64,000 nt of DNA from Marine Group I thaumarchaeote SCGC AAA799-D11 (GTDB lineage: Archaea > Thermoproteota > Nitrososphaeria > Nitrososphaerales > Nitrosopumilaceae). Shown in pieces: positions 52,521-61,700 of this stretch; the stretch's first letter is position 1, and each line of letters opens with the position of its first letter. Where the stretch lies: NCBI GenBank assembly GCA_000746765.1, contig JOSY01000077.1, positions 62,001 to 126,000 of the forward strand. The letters are read 5' to 3'. The position numbers were made by a program, and so were the translations under genes. Under the pieces are notes generated by a model that was given only the letters and a program-made list of their open reading frames with translations, searched no databases and was not told the origin of the DNA.

Positions 52521-52881
52521 AGTAATCTGTGATACCAGTTTTCTGATTAATCTCGCTACTAGAAGAATAAAAAATATTGATAATCTTGATGTAGAAATAG
52601 GTGCTATTTCTTTTGTTGTTCCTGAAGTTGTAAAAACAGAACTATTGAAATTACAAATGGTTCCTGAAAAAAAGCATGATATTGAAAAAACATTAGATTT
52701 TATTGAAAAATTTAAAACAATTCCATTATCAGGTTCCTTTGCAGATAAAGAACTATTAGAATATACAAGATCCAACAAATCAATTATTGGTACAATGGAC
52801 AAAGAATTAAAAAAACAAGTAAAATATGCTGGTGGTTCCGTTCTATCTTTTTCTAATGATAAAATAATTCTAGAATCCTAG
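52513..52881 (+). CDS. PIN-domain ribonuclease (FCF1/Utp24-like)
   Basis: The 122-residue PIN domain has conserved acidic residues in 'VICDTSFLINL', a central Glu ('VVKTELLKL') and 'GTMDKELKKQ'. The linkage downstream of aIF2gamma, with an 8-nt overlap, is typical for archaeal PIN proteins related to the rRNA-processing nuclease Fcf1. Pre-rRNA processing is likely but unproven. Confidence 0.82.
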   Translation: MVEVICDTSFLINLATRRIKNIDNLDVEIGAISFVVPEVVKTELLKLQMVPEKKHDIEKTLDFIEKFKTIPLSGSFADKELLEYTRSNKSIIGTMDKELKKQVKYAGGSVLSFSNDKIILES

Positions 52882-52916
52882 AAAAATTTAACTTTAAGTT
52901 TAATTTCTCTATATCT

Positions 52917-53366
52917 ATGAAATTAGAAAGCTCATCTTTTGAAAATGGTGGAACAATTCCCAAACAATTTGGTTACAAAAATGGAAATGTCAGTCCTTCA
53001 TTAATTATTAGTGACATTCCTGAATCTACAAAATCTCTTGCTCTAATTATGGATGATCCTGATGCAATGGGAGCTGTTGGAAAAGTTTGGGTCCATTGGG
53101 TATTATGGAATATTCCTAAAGAAATTAAAAAAATAGATGAAAATTCCATCCCTGAAAATTCAGTCGAAGGAGAAACTGACTTTGGTGAAATTGGTTATGG
53201 TGGACCTGCTCCTCCTGATAAAGAACATACTTACATCTTCAAATTATATGCACTTGATACAATACTTGAACTAGGAAAAGGTTCAACAAAAAAAGATCTT
53301 GAAAATTCTCTGAAAGAACACATTATTGATGAAACAAAACTAACCGGAAAATATGCTCCTCAATAA
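52917..53366 (+). CDS. YbhB/YbcL-type PEBP (Raf-kinase-inhibitor-like) protein
   Basis: A compact 149-residue phosphatidylethanolamine-binding-like protein with 'LIMDDPDAMGAVGKVWVHWV', a central 'GYGGPAPPDKEHTYIFKLYA' motif and the family's usual length. No signal peptide is present. Prokaryotic members have no firm function. AglB follows downstream in the same direction. Confidence 0.88.
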   Translation: MKLESSSFENGGTIPKQFGYKNGNVSPSLIISDIPESTKSLALIMDDPDAMGAVGKVWVHWVLWNIPKEIKKIDENSIPENSVEGETDFGEIGYGGPAPPDKEHTYIFKLYALDTILELGKGSTKKDLENSLKEHIIDETKLTGKYAPQ

Positions 53367-53430
53367 GAAAATTTCAATAATTAATATTTGCGTATAAAGA
53401 GTAATAAGCCCAGTTTATACTGAAAAAATA

Positions 53431-55563
53431 TTGAATTCAAATTATACTTTAATATCAATTGGAAATTTTGATCTTTCATTAAAACATCTATTAATTATTG
53501 GAATTCTTTCATTATCATTTTCAATTACTTTTTTGATAAGATCTCAACCTGCAGAATGGGGTTGGGAATTAAATGAATTTGATCCATTTTTTAATTATAG
53601 AGCAACAGAGTATATAGTAAACAATGGTATTGATGCTTATTTTCAATGGAATGATGAGTTAAGTTGGTATCCTAATGGTAGAAATGTATCTGAAACTTCA
53701 CAAGTATCATTACACCTTACTGCTGCAATAACTTATTGGATGTTTGGTAATGGAGAAAATCTTTATGACTTTACGATTATTTTTCCTGCTGTTTTTGGTT
53801 CTTTAACATCAATAGTTATTTTTGCATTAGTACGAGTTATTGGTGGTACTACTGCTGGATTATTTTCTGCATTACTCTTTTCATTCTCTATTCCAATGTT
53901 AACTAGAGGTTCTATTGGATGGTTCAAATCTGAACCACTGGGTTTGTTCTTTGGACTTTTAGCAACATATCTTCTTTTAAGTGGCCTTAACTCAAAAAAT
54001 TATAAAATTGCAATTTCAAAACTTATTCCTGGTGGATTCTTTCTTATACTAGGATTTTCCGCATGGGGAGGTAACCAATTTTTCATAATTCCTATAGCAA
54101 TATTTTTCTTAATTTTACCTTTCTTACGAAAAGATCATAGATTTTTACTTTGGGCAATACCGATTTTTAGTTTATCTGCAATAGTTACTTCTTTAGGTTT
54201 TGAAAGAGTAACTTCAAATTTTTTAATAGGTATAGGTAGCTTTGCATTAATAATTCCAGCAATCTTTCTTGTATTATGTATAATAATTCAAAACAAAAGT
54301 CCTGAAAAAAATAAAACTCGAAATGGCTTACTGCTTCTTACATCTTTCATAATTGTTGCTTCAATTTTTCTAATAGTTAATGCTTCAGAAGAATTCATAG
54401 AATTACCTTCCTATAGATATCTTAATGCAATTAATCCATTTATGACTACTAATAATGCGTTAGTTGATTCTGTCTCAGAACATGCAACAACCACTATTCA
54501 ACATTCATTTTTGTTCCATTCTGTTTTTATGATTTTTGCTGGTTTTGGAATTTGGGCATTATTAAAAAATTCAAAATCATCTTTCATCCAAAATGATATG
54601 AAATCTTTTGCATTGATATTTGGAATCACTGGAGCATATATTGCATCTGCATTTTTAAGATTAGAAGTATTTGCTTCAATATCTGTTATAATTTTAGCTG
54701 CATTAGGAATATCTATTCTGTTAAAATCATTCTTTTCTAATGAATCACAAGTTAAGAATTTAAAAAATTCAATTATCAGAATATCTTTTGGAATTGGTTT
54801 GATAGCATTGTTGATAATGCCCTTAACTTCTTCACCGTTAAGCGTGTTCCAAGTCGGTGATAATCCATTTACAATTCTTAATGGTGGAACAAAATATGGT
54901 ATATCTAGTAATGATTGGAATGACTCTCTTGAATGGATTAAAAATAACACACCCGAAGATGCTGTTATTGCGTCTTGGTGGGATTATGGCTATTGGATAC
55001 AAACAAAAGCAGATAGGGCCACTTTGGCAGATAATTCTACCTTACATACAATAATTATTGAGAATATTGCTAAGATCTTTCTTTCTTCACCTGATGATGG
55101 ATGGAAATTATTACAAGAAATGGAAGCCGATTATTTTGTGATTTTTATCGCTGCTCAGAGATTAAATCTTGATGGAAACGAAGATCAACCGCTTTTTGTT
55201 TTACAAGGTGGTGGTGATGAGTCAAAAAAACAGTGGTTTATGAGGATTGCTGGTGAGCCACTTAATAGGCATCTTCAATCTGATGGAATGAGTGGAACCG
55301 ATCATTTTTGGAACAATACTCTGATTGGTCAAATGATTCCGTATAATTTGATTGGATATGTAAATTTCCAAACCAATGAACAATCGTTATCGTATCAACA
55401 CGGCTTTACTCCGATTTATGATAAAGATATCAAATTCCATGAAGATGGAAACGGTCCATTAAGATTAGTTTATCATTCGCCAAGTTTTGATGCTTCAAAA
55501 GGTGAAGCTGTGATAGGCGTTTTTGTATATGAAGTTAACAAAGACTATGTTCCTTTAACTTAA
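53431..55563 (+). CDS. aglB: Oligosaccharyltransferase STT3/AglB
   Basis: The 710-residue protein transfers lipid-linked glycans to Asn-X-Ser/Thr in exported proteins. It has an N-terminal acidic motif ('ELNEFDPFFNYRATEYI'), about 13 hydrophobic helices to residue 475, and the catalytic 'WWDYGYWI' in the external C-terminal domain. It starts with TTG. The Dol-P-Man synthase at 33187 would feed this pathway, and the giant surface proteins are likely substrates. Confidence 0.93.
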   Translation: MNSNYTLISIGNFDLSLKHLLIIGILSLSFSITFLIRSQPAEWGWELNEFDPFFNYRATEYIVNNGIDAYFQWNDELSWYPNGRNVSETSQVSLHLTAAITYWMFGNGENLYDFTIIFPAVFGSLTSIVIFALVRVIGGTTAGLFSALLFSFSIPMLTRGSIGWFKSEPLGLFFGLLATYLLLSGLNSKNYKIAISKLIPGGFFLILGFSAWGGNQFFIIPIAIFFLILPFLRKDHRFLLWAIPIFSLSAIVTSLGFERVTSNFLIGIGSFALIIPAIFLVLCIIIQNKSPEKNKTRNGLLLLTSFIIVASIFLIVNASEEFIELPSYRYLNAINPFMTTNNALVDSVSEHATTTIQHSFLFHSVFMIFAGFGIWALLKNSKSSFIQNDMKSFALIFGITGAYIASAFLRLEVFASISVIILAALGISILLKSFFSNESQVKNLKNSIIRISFGIGLIALLIMPLTSSPLSVFQVGDNPFTILNGGTKYGISSNDWNDSLEWIKNNTPEDAVIASWWDYGYWIQTKADRATLADNSTLHTIIIENIAKIFLSSPDDGWKLLQEMEADYFVIFIAAQRLNLDGNEDQPLFVLQGGGDESKKQWFMRIAGEPLNRHLQSDGMSGTDHFWNNTLIGQMIPYNLIGYVNFQTNEQSLSYQHGFTPIYDKDIKFHEDGNGPLRLVYHSPSFDASKGEAVIGVFVYEVNKDYVPLT

Positions 55564-55564
55564 T

Positions 55565-55671
55565 CTAGTTATATCTTTCAGCTAGTCTGTATCTCATATA
55601 CTTGTCATCTGACATTTTTCTTTAAGTGTATATTGAAAACATTTACTACATTTTCTTAATTGAAATCTCAT
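55565..55671 (-). pseudogene. nop10: nop10 remnant with internal deletion
   Basis: An ATG at 55671, one base past the aIF2alpha stop, opens 'MRFQLRKCSKCFQYTLKEKC', a textbook Nop10 N-terminus. It then shifts frame and stops. In another frame the sequence ends 'DDKYMRYRLAERYN' and TAG at 55565-55567, the Nop10 C-terminus. The middle, including the second zinc-ribbon Cys pair, is missing: roughly 17-20 codons by comparison with the family. Nop10 is a subunit of the H/ACA pseudouridylation complex, and aIF2alpha-Nop10 adjacency is conserved in archaea. Confidence 0.75.
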
Positions 55672-55672
55672 T

Positions 55673-56348
55673 TTAATTCTCTCTAGTTTTTTCTATGTTG
55701 GATTGAATATCTACAATAATTGGCTTTAATGACTTTTCTGCAGACTTGAAATCTTCTGAAGTTATTGATAGTCTGTATTTTGGTGCACCCAAATATGTAA
55801 TGTCTATTGTGGAATCTTTTTTCAATTCATCTAAAAGAATCTTTTTAATAATCTCAATTCCGTCAGATTTTGAATTAGTAATTTCCATAATTCCTCTAAT
55901 TTCTACTGATGGAAGTTTAATTTTAGAACAAATTTCTTCAATAACACTTGCAGTTTTCTTTGGAATTTTTAGCTCTTTGACAGATTCAATACCGTTTCTT
56001 CCAATTTCTATGAATGCATCATAAACTGAATCATACTTTGAATAAATGCTATCTTCTAACTTTTCAATCTTTTTGTTTTTTCTGATCTTTTGAAACTTGT
56101 TTTAATGATAAATCAATATCTCCACGTTGTGGATTTACTTTTTTTACAAGAAGGACTTTTTTCTCCCCATCTTTGACAAATCTATTTACTGATCTTATCC
56201 ATCCTGGAGCAATCTCTGAAATGTGTAAAAATCCTTGTAGGTTATCATATTCGTCTAGTGTAACATATGCCCCGTGATCCATTACTTTTGTTACTGTAGC
56301 AAGAACGATCTCTCCTTGTTCGGGCATCTCTTGTATTTCTGTAGACAT
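55673..56348 (-). pseudogene. eif2a: Translation initiation factor aIF2 alpha, frameshifted
   Basis: The N-terminal S1 domain ('EIVLATVTKVMDHGAYVTLD', 'GFLHISEIAPGW') is in one frame, ending in a stop at 56064-56066. The remainder, starting 'KKIEKLEDSIYSKYDSVYDA' and running to 55673, is intact in the frame one base over. The switch lies in the A-rich GATCAGAAAAAACAAAAAGA on the minus strand (about 56068-56087). Removing one A restores a protein of about 224 residues. aIF2alpha should be essential, so an indel error is the likeliest cause. Confidence 0.82.
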
Positions 56349-56388
56349 TTCTTCTAAAACTCCTAACTGTGTAAATTAATGTTGCTGG

Positions 56389-56804
56389 CTAGAAATCAAT
56401 TCCTTTTTTGGCTTTGATTCCTTTCTGAAAAGGGTGTTTGATCTCTTTCATTTCTGTGACTAGATCTGCAATTTCTATCACTTCTTCTTTAGCATAATTT
56501 CCAGTTAGAACTAAATCCATATTATCTGGCTTTGATTTTACCAATTTTAATACATCATCTAAAGAAATCAGGTTCAAATTTACTGCATAGTTGATTTCAT
56601 CTAAAATCACAATATCATATTTACCTGATTGAATTTTTTCATTTTTTTTGTTGAATCCATTTCTCCATAATGCCAAGACCCTTTGATAAATTGAATCATG
56701 CAGATTTTTTTATCATAGCATGTAGCTCTTAATGCAAGTCCTAATGCTGCAGTTGTTTTCCCCTTCCCTTTTCCTGTATATACAATTGTTAAACCTCCAC
56801 TCAT
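56389..56804 (-). pseudogene. cobO: Cob(I)alamin adenosyltransferase (CobO/BtuR type), internally deleted and frameshifted
   Basis: The start ([20 protein letters not shown] at 56804) gives the P-loop and '[13 protein letters not shown]'. The C-terminal part ('[14 protein letters not shown]', 'DLVLTGNYAKEEVIEIADL', 'GIKAKKGIDF') is in another frame, ending at 56389. Between them only about 14 codons separate motifs that are about 48 apart in CobO, and the substrate-site G-F-T-W region is absent. So about 100 bp, not a multiple of three, are missing near 56640-56660. CobO adenosylates the corrinoid; cbiA and other cobalamin genes follow. Confidence 0.78.
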
Positions 56805-56891
56805 GATATTTTCTTCTATTATCTAACTAAAAACATTGAGTATTTGACAAATACATCGATTTAAATAAAAAAATAATATTATTCATGCAAA

Positions 56892-58157
56892 TTGAAAATT
56901 CCAAGAATTGTATTAGCAGGTGCTAGTAGCGGAGTTGGAAAAACATCCATCACATGTTCAATAATTTACGCGCTTCAAAAACAAGGATATTCTGTACAAC
57001 CATTCAAAGTAGGTCCTGATTATATAGATCCAAGTTATCTTTCTAGCATTTCAAAAAATGAAACATTCAACTTGGATGTTTGGTTGATGGGAAAAAATCA
57101 TTTGTTATCAAGTTTTATCTCAAATTCAAAATCTAATGTATCTGTAATTGAAGGTGTGATGGGATTTTACGATGGATTTAGAGGTGATTCAAATCATGCT
57201 AGTACACATCATGTAGCTTCTATAACAAAATCTCCTGTACTTTTGATTCTTGATGCAAGCAAAACTGCTCGTTCTATTGCAGCAACAGCCTTGGGATTTC
57301 AAAAATTTCATAAAAATTCTAGAATTGCAGGCATAATTCTTAATAAAATAGGCAGTAAAAAACACGAAAATCTATGTAGACAGGCTCTGCAAAAAACAAA
57401 ACTTCCAATTGTAGGTGTGGTTCCAAATGATCACTCTCTTAGTTTAGAATCAAGACATCTAGGATTATTCTCTACTTTGGATAATAAAACATTATACAAC
57501 AAAATTCAAAAAATCTCAAAAACAATTTCAAAAAATTTAGATATTAATCAAATTATTAAAATTCTAAAAAATACTTCTAGTCTTCAAAAAATCTCAAAAC
57601 CTTCTCATAAAAAACCAAAAACAACAATTGCAGTAGCGTTAGATACTTCTTTTAATTTCTATTATCAAGATAATTTAGAATCTCTTAGAAGAGAGGGTGC
57701 ATCATTGAAATTCTTTAGTCCTGTAAATGATAAAAAAATTCCAAAATGTGATGGATTATACATTGGAGGAGGATTTCCAGAAATTTTGGGTTCAAAACTG
57801 GCAAAAAATCAAATTATGAAAAAACTCGTCAAAAATCTTGCTGAGGATGGTATTCCAATATATGCTGAATGTGGTGGATTGATGTATCTTACAAAATCAA
57901 TTTTATCTGAAAATAAAAAATACAAAATGGTAGGTCTCTTTGATGCAGAGACTTCTATGACAAAAAGAATGAAACTAAATTACACTAAAGGAAAAATTAA
58001 CCGCTCAATAATCTCTGAAAAACCTCATAGTATTCAAGGTCATGAATTTCGGTTAATTCAATACAATTCTCTTGCATCATATGGACATCTCTACTTTGAT
58101 AGTTCTAATTATGCAAAGATCTTTGTAAAAAATTGTATAAAATACTCAAGATGCTGA
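56892..58157 (+). CDS. cbiA: Cobyrinate a,c-diamide synthase
   Basis: The 421-residue enzyme amidates cobyrinate with glutamine and ATP. It shows the N-terminal P-loop 'AGASSGVGKTS', 'VGPDYIDPSY', and a C-terminal glutamine amidotransferase domain with 'LYIGGGFPE' and the nucleophile Cys in 'AECGGLMYL'. It starts with TTG; an ATG at 56885 is out of frame. The end overlaps convergent cbiC by 12 bp. It is divergent from the damaged cobO. Confidence 0.92.
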   Translation: MKIPRIVLAGASSGVGKTSITCSIIYALQKQGYSVQPFKVGPDYIDPSYLSSISKNETFNLDVWLMGKNHLLSSFISNSKSNVSVIEGVMGFYDGFRGDSNHASTHHVASITKSPVLLILDASKTARSIAATALGFQKFHKNSRIAGIILNKIGSKKHENLCRQALQKTKLPIVGVVPNDHSLSLESRHLGLFSTLDNKTLYNKIQKISKTISKNLDINQIIKILKNTSSLQKISKPSHKKPKTTIAVALDTSFNFYYQDNLESLRREGASLKFFSPVNDKKIPKCDGLYIGGGFPEILGSKLAKNQIMKKLVKNLAEDGIPIYAECGGLMYLTKSILSENKKYKMVGLFDAETSMTKRMKLNYTKGKINRSIISEKPHSIQGHEFRLIQYNSLASYGHLYFDSSNYAKIFVKNCIKYSRC

Positions 58158-58787
58158 TTCTGCCCGAATTAATTTAAAGATTGCATTGATTATGGCAGAA
58201 GCTGAAGAACTACCTCCTTTTCTGCCTAAGTTTGTGATAAATGGTACCTCCTCTAATTTTGATAATTCCTCCTTTGATTCTGCAGCGCAAATAAAGCCTA
58301 CTGGAATGCCTATGATTAGTGCAGGCTTGACAATTCCTTCTTTTACCATTTGTATCACCTCTTGTAAAGCTGTAGGGGCATTTCCTATGGCTACAATTCC
58401 TCCATCAATGTCTGATTTTGCAGCTCTCATTGATACCTGCGAGCGTGTTTTTCCTTCTTTTTTTGCCAATTCCATAATTTCAGGCTTTGATATATTACAA
58501 ACAATGTCATTTCCAAAATCCTTGGGATTTTGTTTATTGAGACCTCCAATTACTCCATTGACATCAACTACGATACTACAACCATTCTTCAAGGCTTTCA
58601 TTCCACTTTCAATTGCATCTTTATGAAAAATTATTTTATTTTTATCTGCAAAATCAAAATCTGCTGTAGAATGAATAATTCTTCTCACAATAGGCCATTC
58701 TTTTTCACTATATGGGTGTAAACCAATCTCATCTTCAATCATCTGCATACTTGCATCTTCAATTGATTGGCCTTTCTTAGTTTGCAT
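58146..58787 (-). CDS. cbiC: Cobalt-precorrin-8 methylmutase
   Basis: The 213-residue enzyme moves the C11 methyl to C12 to form cobyrinate. The catalytic His lies in 'IIHSTADFDFA', and the conserved 'VGFICAAESKEEL' and 'GRKGGSSSASAI' motifs are intact. The gene overlaps cbiX by 11 nt, so cbiD, cbiG, cbiX and cbiC form one operon on the minus strand. Confidence 0.93.
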   Translation of the reverse strand: MQTKKGQSIEDASMQMIEDEIGLHPYSEKEWPIVRRIIHSTADFDFADKNKIIFHKDAIESGMKALKNGCSIVVDVNGVIGGLNKQNPKDFGNDIVCNISKPEIMELAKKEGKTRSQVSMRAAKSDIDGGIVAIGNAPTALQEVIQMVKEGIVKPALIIGIPVGFICAAESKEELSKLEEVPFITNLGRKGGSSSASAIINAIFKLIRAESAS

Positions 58788-59451
58788 CTTCTACCTCTTT
58801 TGCTCTTTCAATTATTAAATCAATAATTTTTTCATCAGTTCCAATGTGTTTTGTAATAAAGACATCTTTAAGACTTGAATCTTTTAGAGCTGGAATCAAA
58901 TCGTTATTAATATCAGTTTTAACATGTGCTCCTTCATGTAGAAAATAAAATACAATTATCAATACTTTTGGTTCATCTTTTTCACATTTTTTGATTCCTT
59001 CAAAAATATCTGGTTGTTCAATTTCTAACCAACAGCGACTAACATTTCTGTAAGAATCTTTTAGTTCATCTACAATATAGTTCAATGACATTTGTGCATT
59101 AGGATCCTTACTACCATGACCAATTATCATTACATCTACATCTTTGTTAGGCCATGTGACATTGTTTTCTTTTAGAGTAGTTGCAATTCTATTTTCAACA
59201 ATGTCTACCAAAGTTTTATGCATACTCATTGGTTTAGTTATTAGGAATTTTACCTCTGTATCTTTTTGTAATTTCATTGTATCAGTAACTGCAATTTTGA
59301 CTTTTTTTCCTGGATATAGAAAATCTAAAAAGCAATAATCTGTAAAAACATAATCTCCTTTAGCCTTGATTCCTGTACAAATAGTCTCTAATTCCTCTGA
59401 TGCTTCTCTTTCCCTGCTTCCTCTATCTATAATCAGTAATCCTCGTTTCAA
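58777..59451 (-). CDS. cbiX: Sirohydrochlorin cobaltochelatase, CbiX type
   Basis: The 224-residue protein has the two-lobed chelatase fold. The N-terminal lobe reads 'LLIIDRGSREREASEE', where related enzymes have H-G-S, so the first-lobe His is replaced. The second lobe keeps 'IIGHGSKDPNAQ' and 'FYFLHEGAHVKTDI', which supplies metal-binding histidines. It inserts Co2+ into sirohydrochlorin, the entry to the anaerobic pathway. It overlaps cbiG by 4 nt. Confidence 0.85.
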   Translation of the reverse strand: MKRGLLIIDRGSREREASEELETICTGIKAKGDYVFTDYCFLDFLYPGKKVKIAVTDTMKLQKDTEVKFLITKPMSMHKTLVDIVENRIATTLKENNVTWPNKDVDVMIIGHGSKDPNAQMSLNYIVDELKDSYRNVSRCWLEIEQPDIFEGIKKCEKDEPKVLIIVFYFLHEGAHVKTDINNDLIPALKDSSLKDVFITKHIGTDEKIIDLIIERAKEVEDAN

Positions 59452-60506
59452 CTCTCAATCCTCGCTATGGCTATAGTCAAATTTGGTGGGAATTTCTGCT
59501 TTTCTACAATCAATTTACCATTTGACACTAGAATTGCTGCTGCCTCTGAAACACTAGCTGTTCCCTCAAATGCTTTTACGGTATCTGATGGATTAGGTGC
59601 TGTAACTTTTGCCAATTCTTCTCTTTCAACATATTCGACCGGAATTTCCATTTCTTTTCCAGCATCTATTAGTCCTTGTACGTCTTCAGGTTTTTTTATA
59701 GAAACTAGTTTTGCTATTGATTTTGAACTGAGTTTGAATTTTTTAAGACAATTATTGATACCTTCTTTGATAGTCTCTTTTGATGTGTCCCAGTGCAAAC
59801 CAATCCCAATTACTAAACTTGGTGGCCTGTAAATAACTGATTCAGATGCTAGACTGCCGTCAATTACTTTATCTGAAATTATTAAATTTGCTTTAGATTT
59901 TGAGTTTTTTAATTCTTCTATGGTGTTGTATAGTGAAACGTTTTTTGGTAATTGCTTGTACCAATTTCTTTCCCCTGTATCTTGAAAAATACCTATTGGT
60001 TCTTCATTTACCATATGCGCACTAATTCTAGTAACGTTTGAATCATTATCAATTTTCCAACCAAAATCCCTTCCAACTAAATCCACAGCAATAGTTTTGT
60101 TTACATCAGCAGCTGTAGTAATTACTGGTTGTGCTTGTAATTTCTCTGCAATTTTTTCAGTAAGTTCATTTGCTCCACCTATATGTCCTGATAATACACT
60201 AATTACAAAATTTGTTTTGTCGTCAATTACAATTACTGCAGGATCAGTTTTTTTGTCTTTAAGATGAGGTGCTATTAATCGAATCACTGCACCTAGGGAA
60301 AACAGGCAGATTAATGCCTCATTATTCTTGAAAAGTTCAACAATCTTCACTGATGTAGGCTCTGAATACCACGAAATTACATTATTTTGATTAGAAAATT
60401 TGGATGGTGCAAAAACACTCCATTCTGGAAAAAACTCTTTTAGAGTTTGACCAATATTGATACCATTTTTGGTAATGGCTAAAACTGCAATTTTTTCCAT
60501 ATTCAA
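59448..60506 (-). CDS. cbiG: Cobalt-precorrin-5A hydrolase
   Basis: The 352-residue protein opens the ring-A lactone of cobalt-precorrin-5A, releasing acetaldehyde. An N-terminal domain precedes a central 'VLSGHIGGANELTEKIA' and a C-terminal CobE/CbiG domain with 'VIGIGLHWDTSKETI' and 'ELAKVTAPNPSDTVK'. Length and order match archaeal CbiG. It lies 25 bp downstream of cbiD. Confidence 0.92.
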   Translation of the reverse strand: MNMEKIAVLAITKNGINIGQTLKEFFPEWSVFAPSKFSNQNNVISWYSEPTSVKIVELFKNNEALICLFSLGAVIRLIAPHLKDKKTDPAVIVIDDKTNFVISVLSGHIGGANELTEKIAEKLQAQPVITTAADVNKTIAVDLVGRDFGWKIDNDSNVTRISAHMVNEEPIGIFQDTGERNWYKQLPKNVSLYNTIEELKNSKSKANLIISDKVIDGSLASESVIYRPPSLVIGIGLHWDTSKETIKEGINNCLKKFKLSSKSIAKLVSIKKPEDVQGLIDAGKEMEIPVEYVEREELAKVTAPNPSDTVKAFEGTASVSEAAAILVSNGKLIVEKQKFPPNLTIAIARIES

Positions 60507-60531
60507 AACTTTGTTGATTTAATAAAATACC

Positions 60532-61617
60532 TTACCCTTTTGGTTCTCTTGCTAAGATATTTCCCTCAAAATCAAATAATATAACATCAATTGGAACTTT
60601 CTCTTCACAGTGTTTTCTCATGTGTTTGTATACCTCTATACAAATTAACTCAAAAAATCCATCTACATTATTTTCTTGGATAATTTCTGATACGTGTCTT
60701 GCTGTATTTGCTTTTTTGATACTTTCAATAATTTTTTCATCTGCATTGACTTTTTTTGCAAATTCTGCTAGAAAATTCATGTCTACTTTGGAACCTTTAA
60801 CATGAGTTTGTTTTACACCTGCTGCCATCTTTGCAAGTTTTCCAATAAATCCAACAACATATGCTTTTTTGATATTTTTCTTACCACATTGTTGAATGGT
60901 GTATCCAGAAAAATCCCCCATTTGTACAAAACAATGTTCTGGAAGATCTACAATCTTTTTTGCAAAATCTTCACTTCTTCCTCCAGTTGTTAGTACTACT
61001 GTATCATTTCCCATGGCAATTGAAACATCCAAGTTCTGTCTAATTGATGCAGCATATGATGCAGTTGAAAACGGAACTACTATGCCACTTGTACCTAAAA
61101 TTGAAATTCCGTCTTTGATACCTAGTCTAGGATTATCTGTCTTTGGCCCTAGTTCTTTTCCTTTTGGAACTGAGATTACAACTCTAATTCCTTTTTCGTC
61201 TAAGATATTTTTCCCTACTTCTTGAAGATTCTCTATAATCATTTTTTTTGGAACGGGGTTAATAGCTGGTTTGTTAATTTCCAAACCTAAACCAGGCTTT
61301 GTTACTATGCCTACACCTTCTCCACCATCAATTTCAATTTGATTTTTATTTTCATTGAATGTTAATTCTACAATAATTTCAGCACCATGTGTGACATCTG
61401 GATCATCTCCACCATCCTTTATTACAGAACATTTTGCCTTGTTTTTTTCAAATTGACATGAATTAACAGGAATCTTTATAGTGGTTTTTTTTGGTAAGGT
61501 AATTTCAACTTCTTCAATTTTTTGTTGCTTGATAATTGATAATAGTGCTGCTTTTGATGCTGCAGTAGCAGAACTTCCTGTTGTATAACCAGTCCTTAAT
61601 TTTTTTTCCTCTGCCAC
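60532..61617 (-). CDS. cbiD: Cobalt-precorrin-5B C1-methyltransferase
   Basis: The 361-residue protein begins 'LRTGYTTGSSATAASKAALL', the CbiD signature, and has 'GGDDPDVTHGAEI' and 'VGFIGKLAKMAAGVKQTHV'. It methylates C1 after ring contraction. It is first in the cbiD-cbiG-cbiX-cbiC operon. CbiH and CbiE are not in the window. Confidence 0.94.
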   Translation of the reverse strand: MAEEKKLRTGYTTGSSATAASKAALLSIIKQQKIEEVEITLPKKTTIKIPVNSCQFEKNKAKCSVIKDGGDDPDVTHGAEIIVELTFNENKNQIEIDGGEGVGIVTKPGLGLEINKPAINPVPKKMIIENLQEVGKNILDEKGIRVVISVPKGKELGPKTDNPRLGIKDGISILGTSGIVVPFSTASYAASIRQNLDVSIAMGNDTVVLTTGGRSEDFAKKIVDLPEHCFVQMGDFSGYTIQQCGKKNIKKAYVVGFIGKLAKMAAGVKQTHVKGSKVDMNFLAEFAKKVNADEKIIESIKKANTARHVSEIIQENNVDGFFELICIEVYKHMRKHCEEKVPIDVILFDFEGNILAREPKG

Positions 61618-61700
61618 GAATTGAGGTATTCATTTTACTGTATTAACTCTTGTTTAGTGTTTTTCCAAATAGATTTAAAATAAAAACTACTTGACATTTT

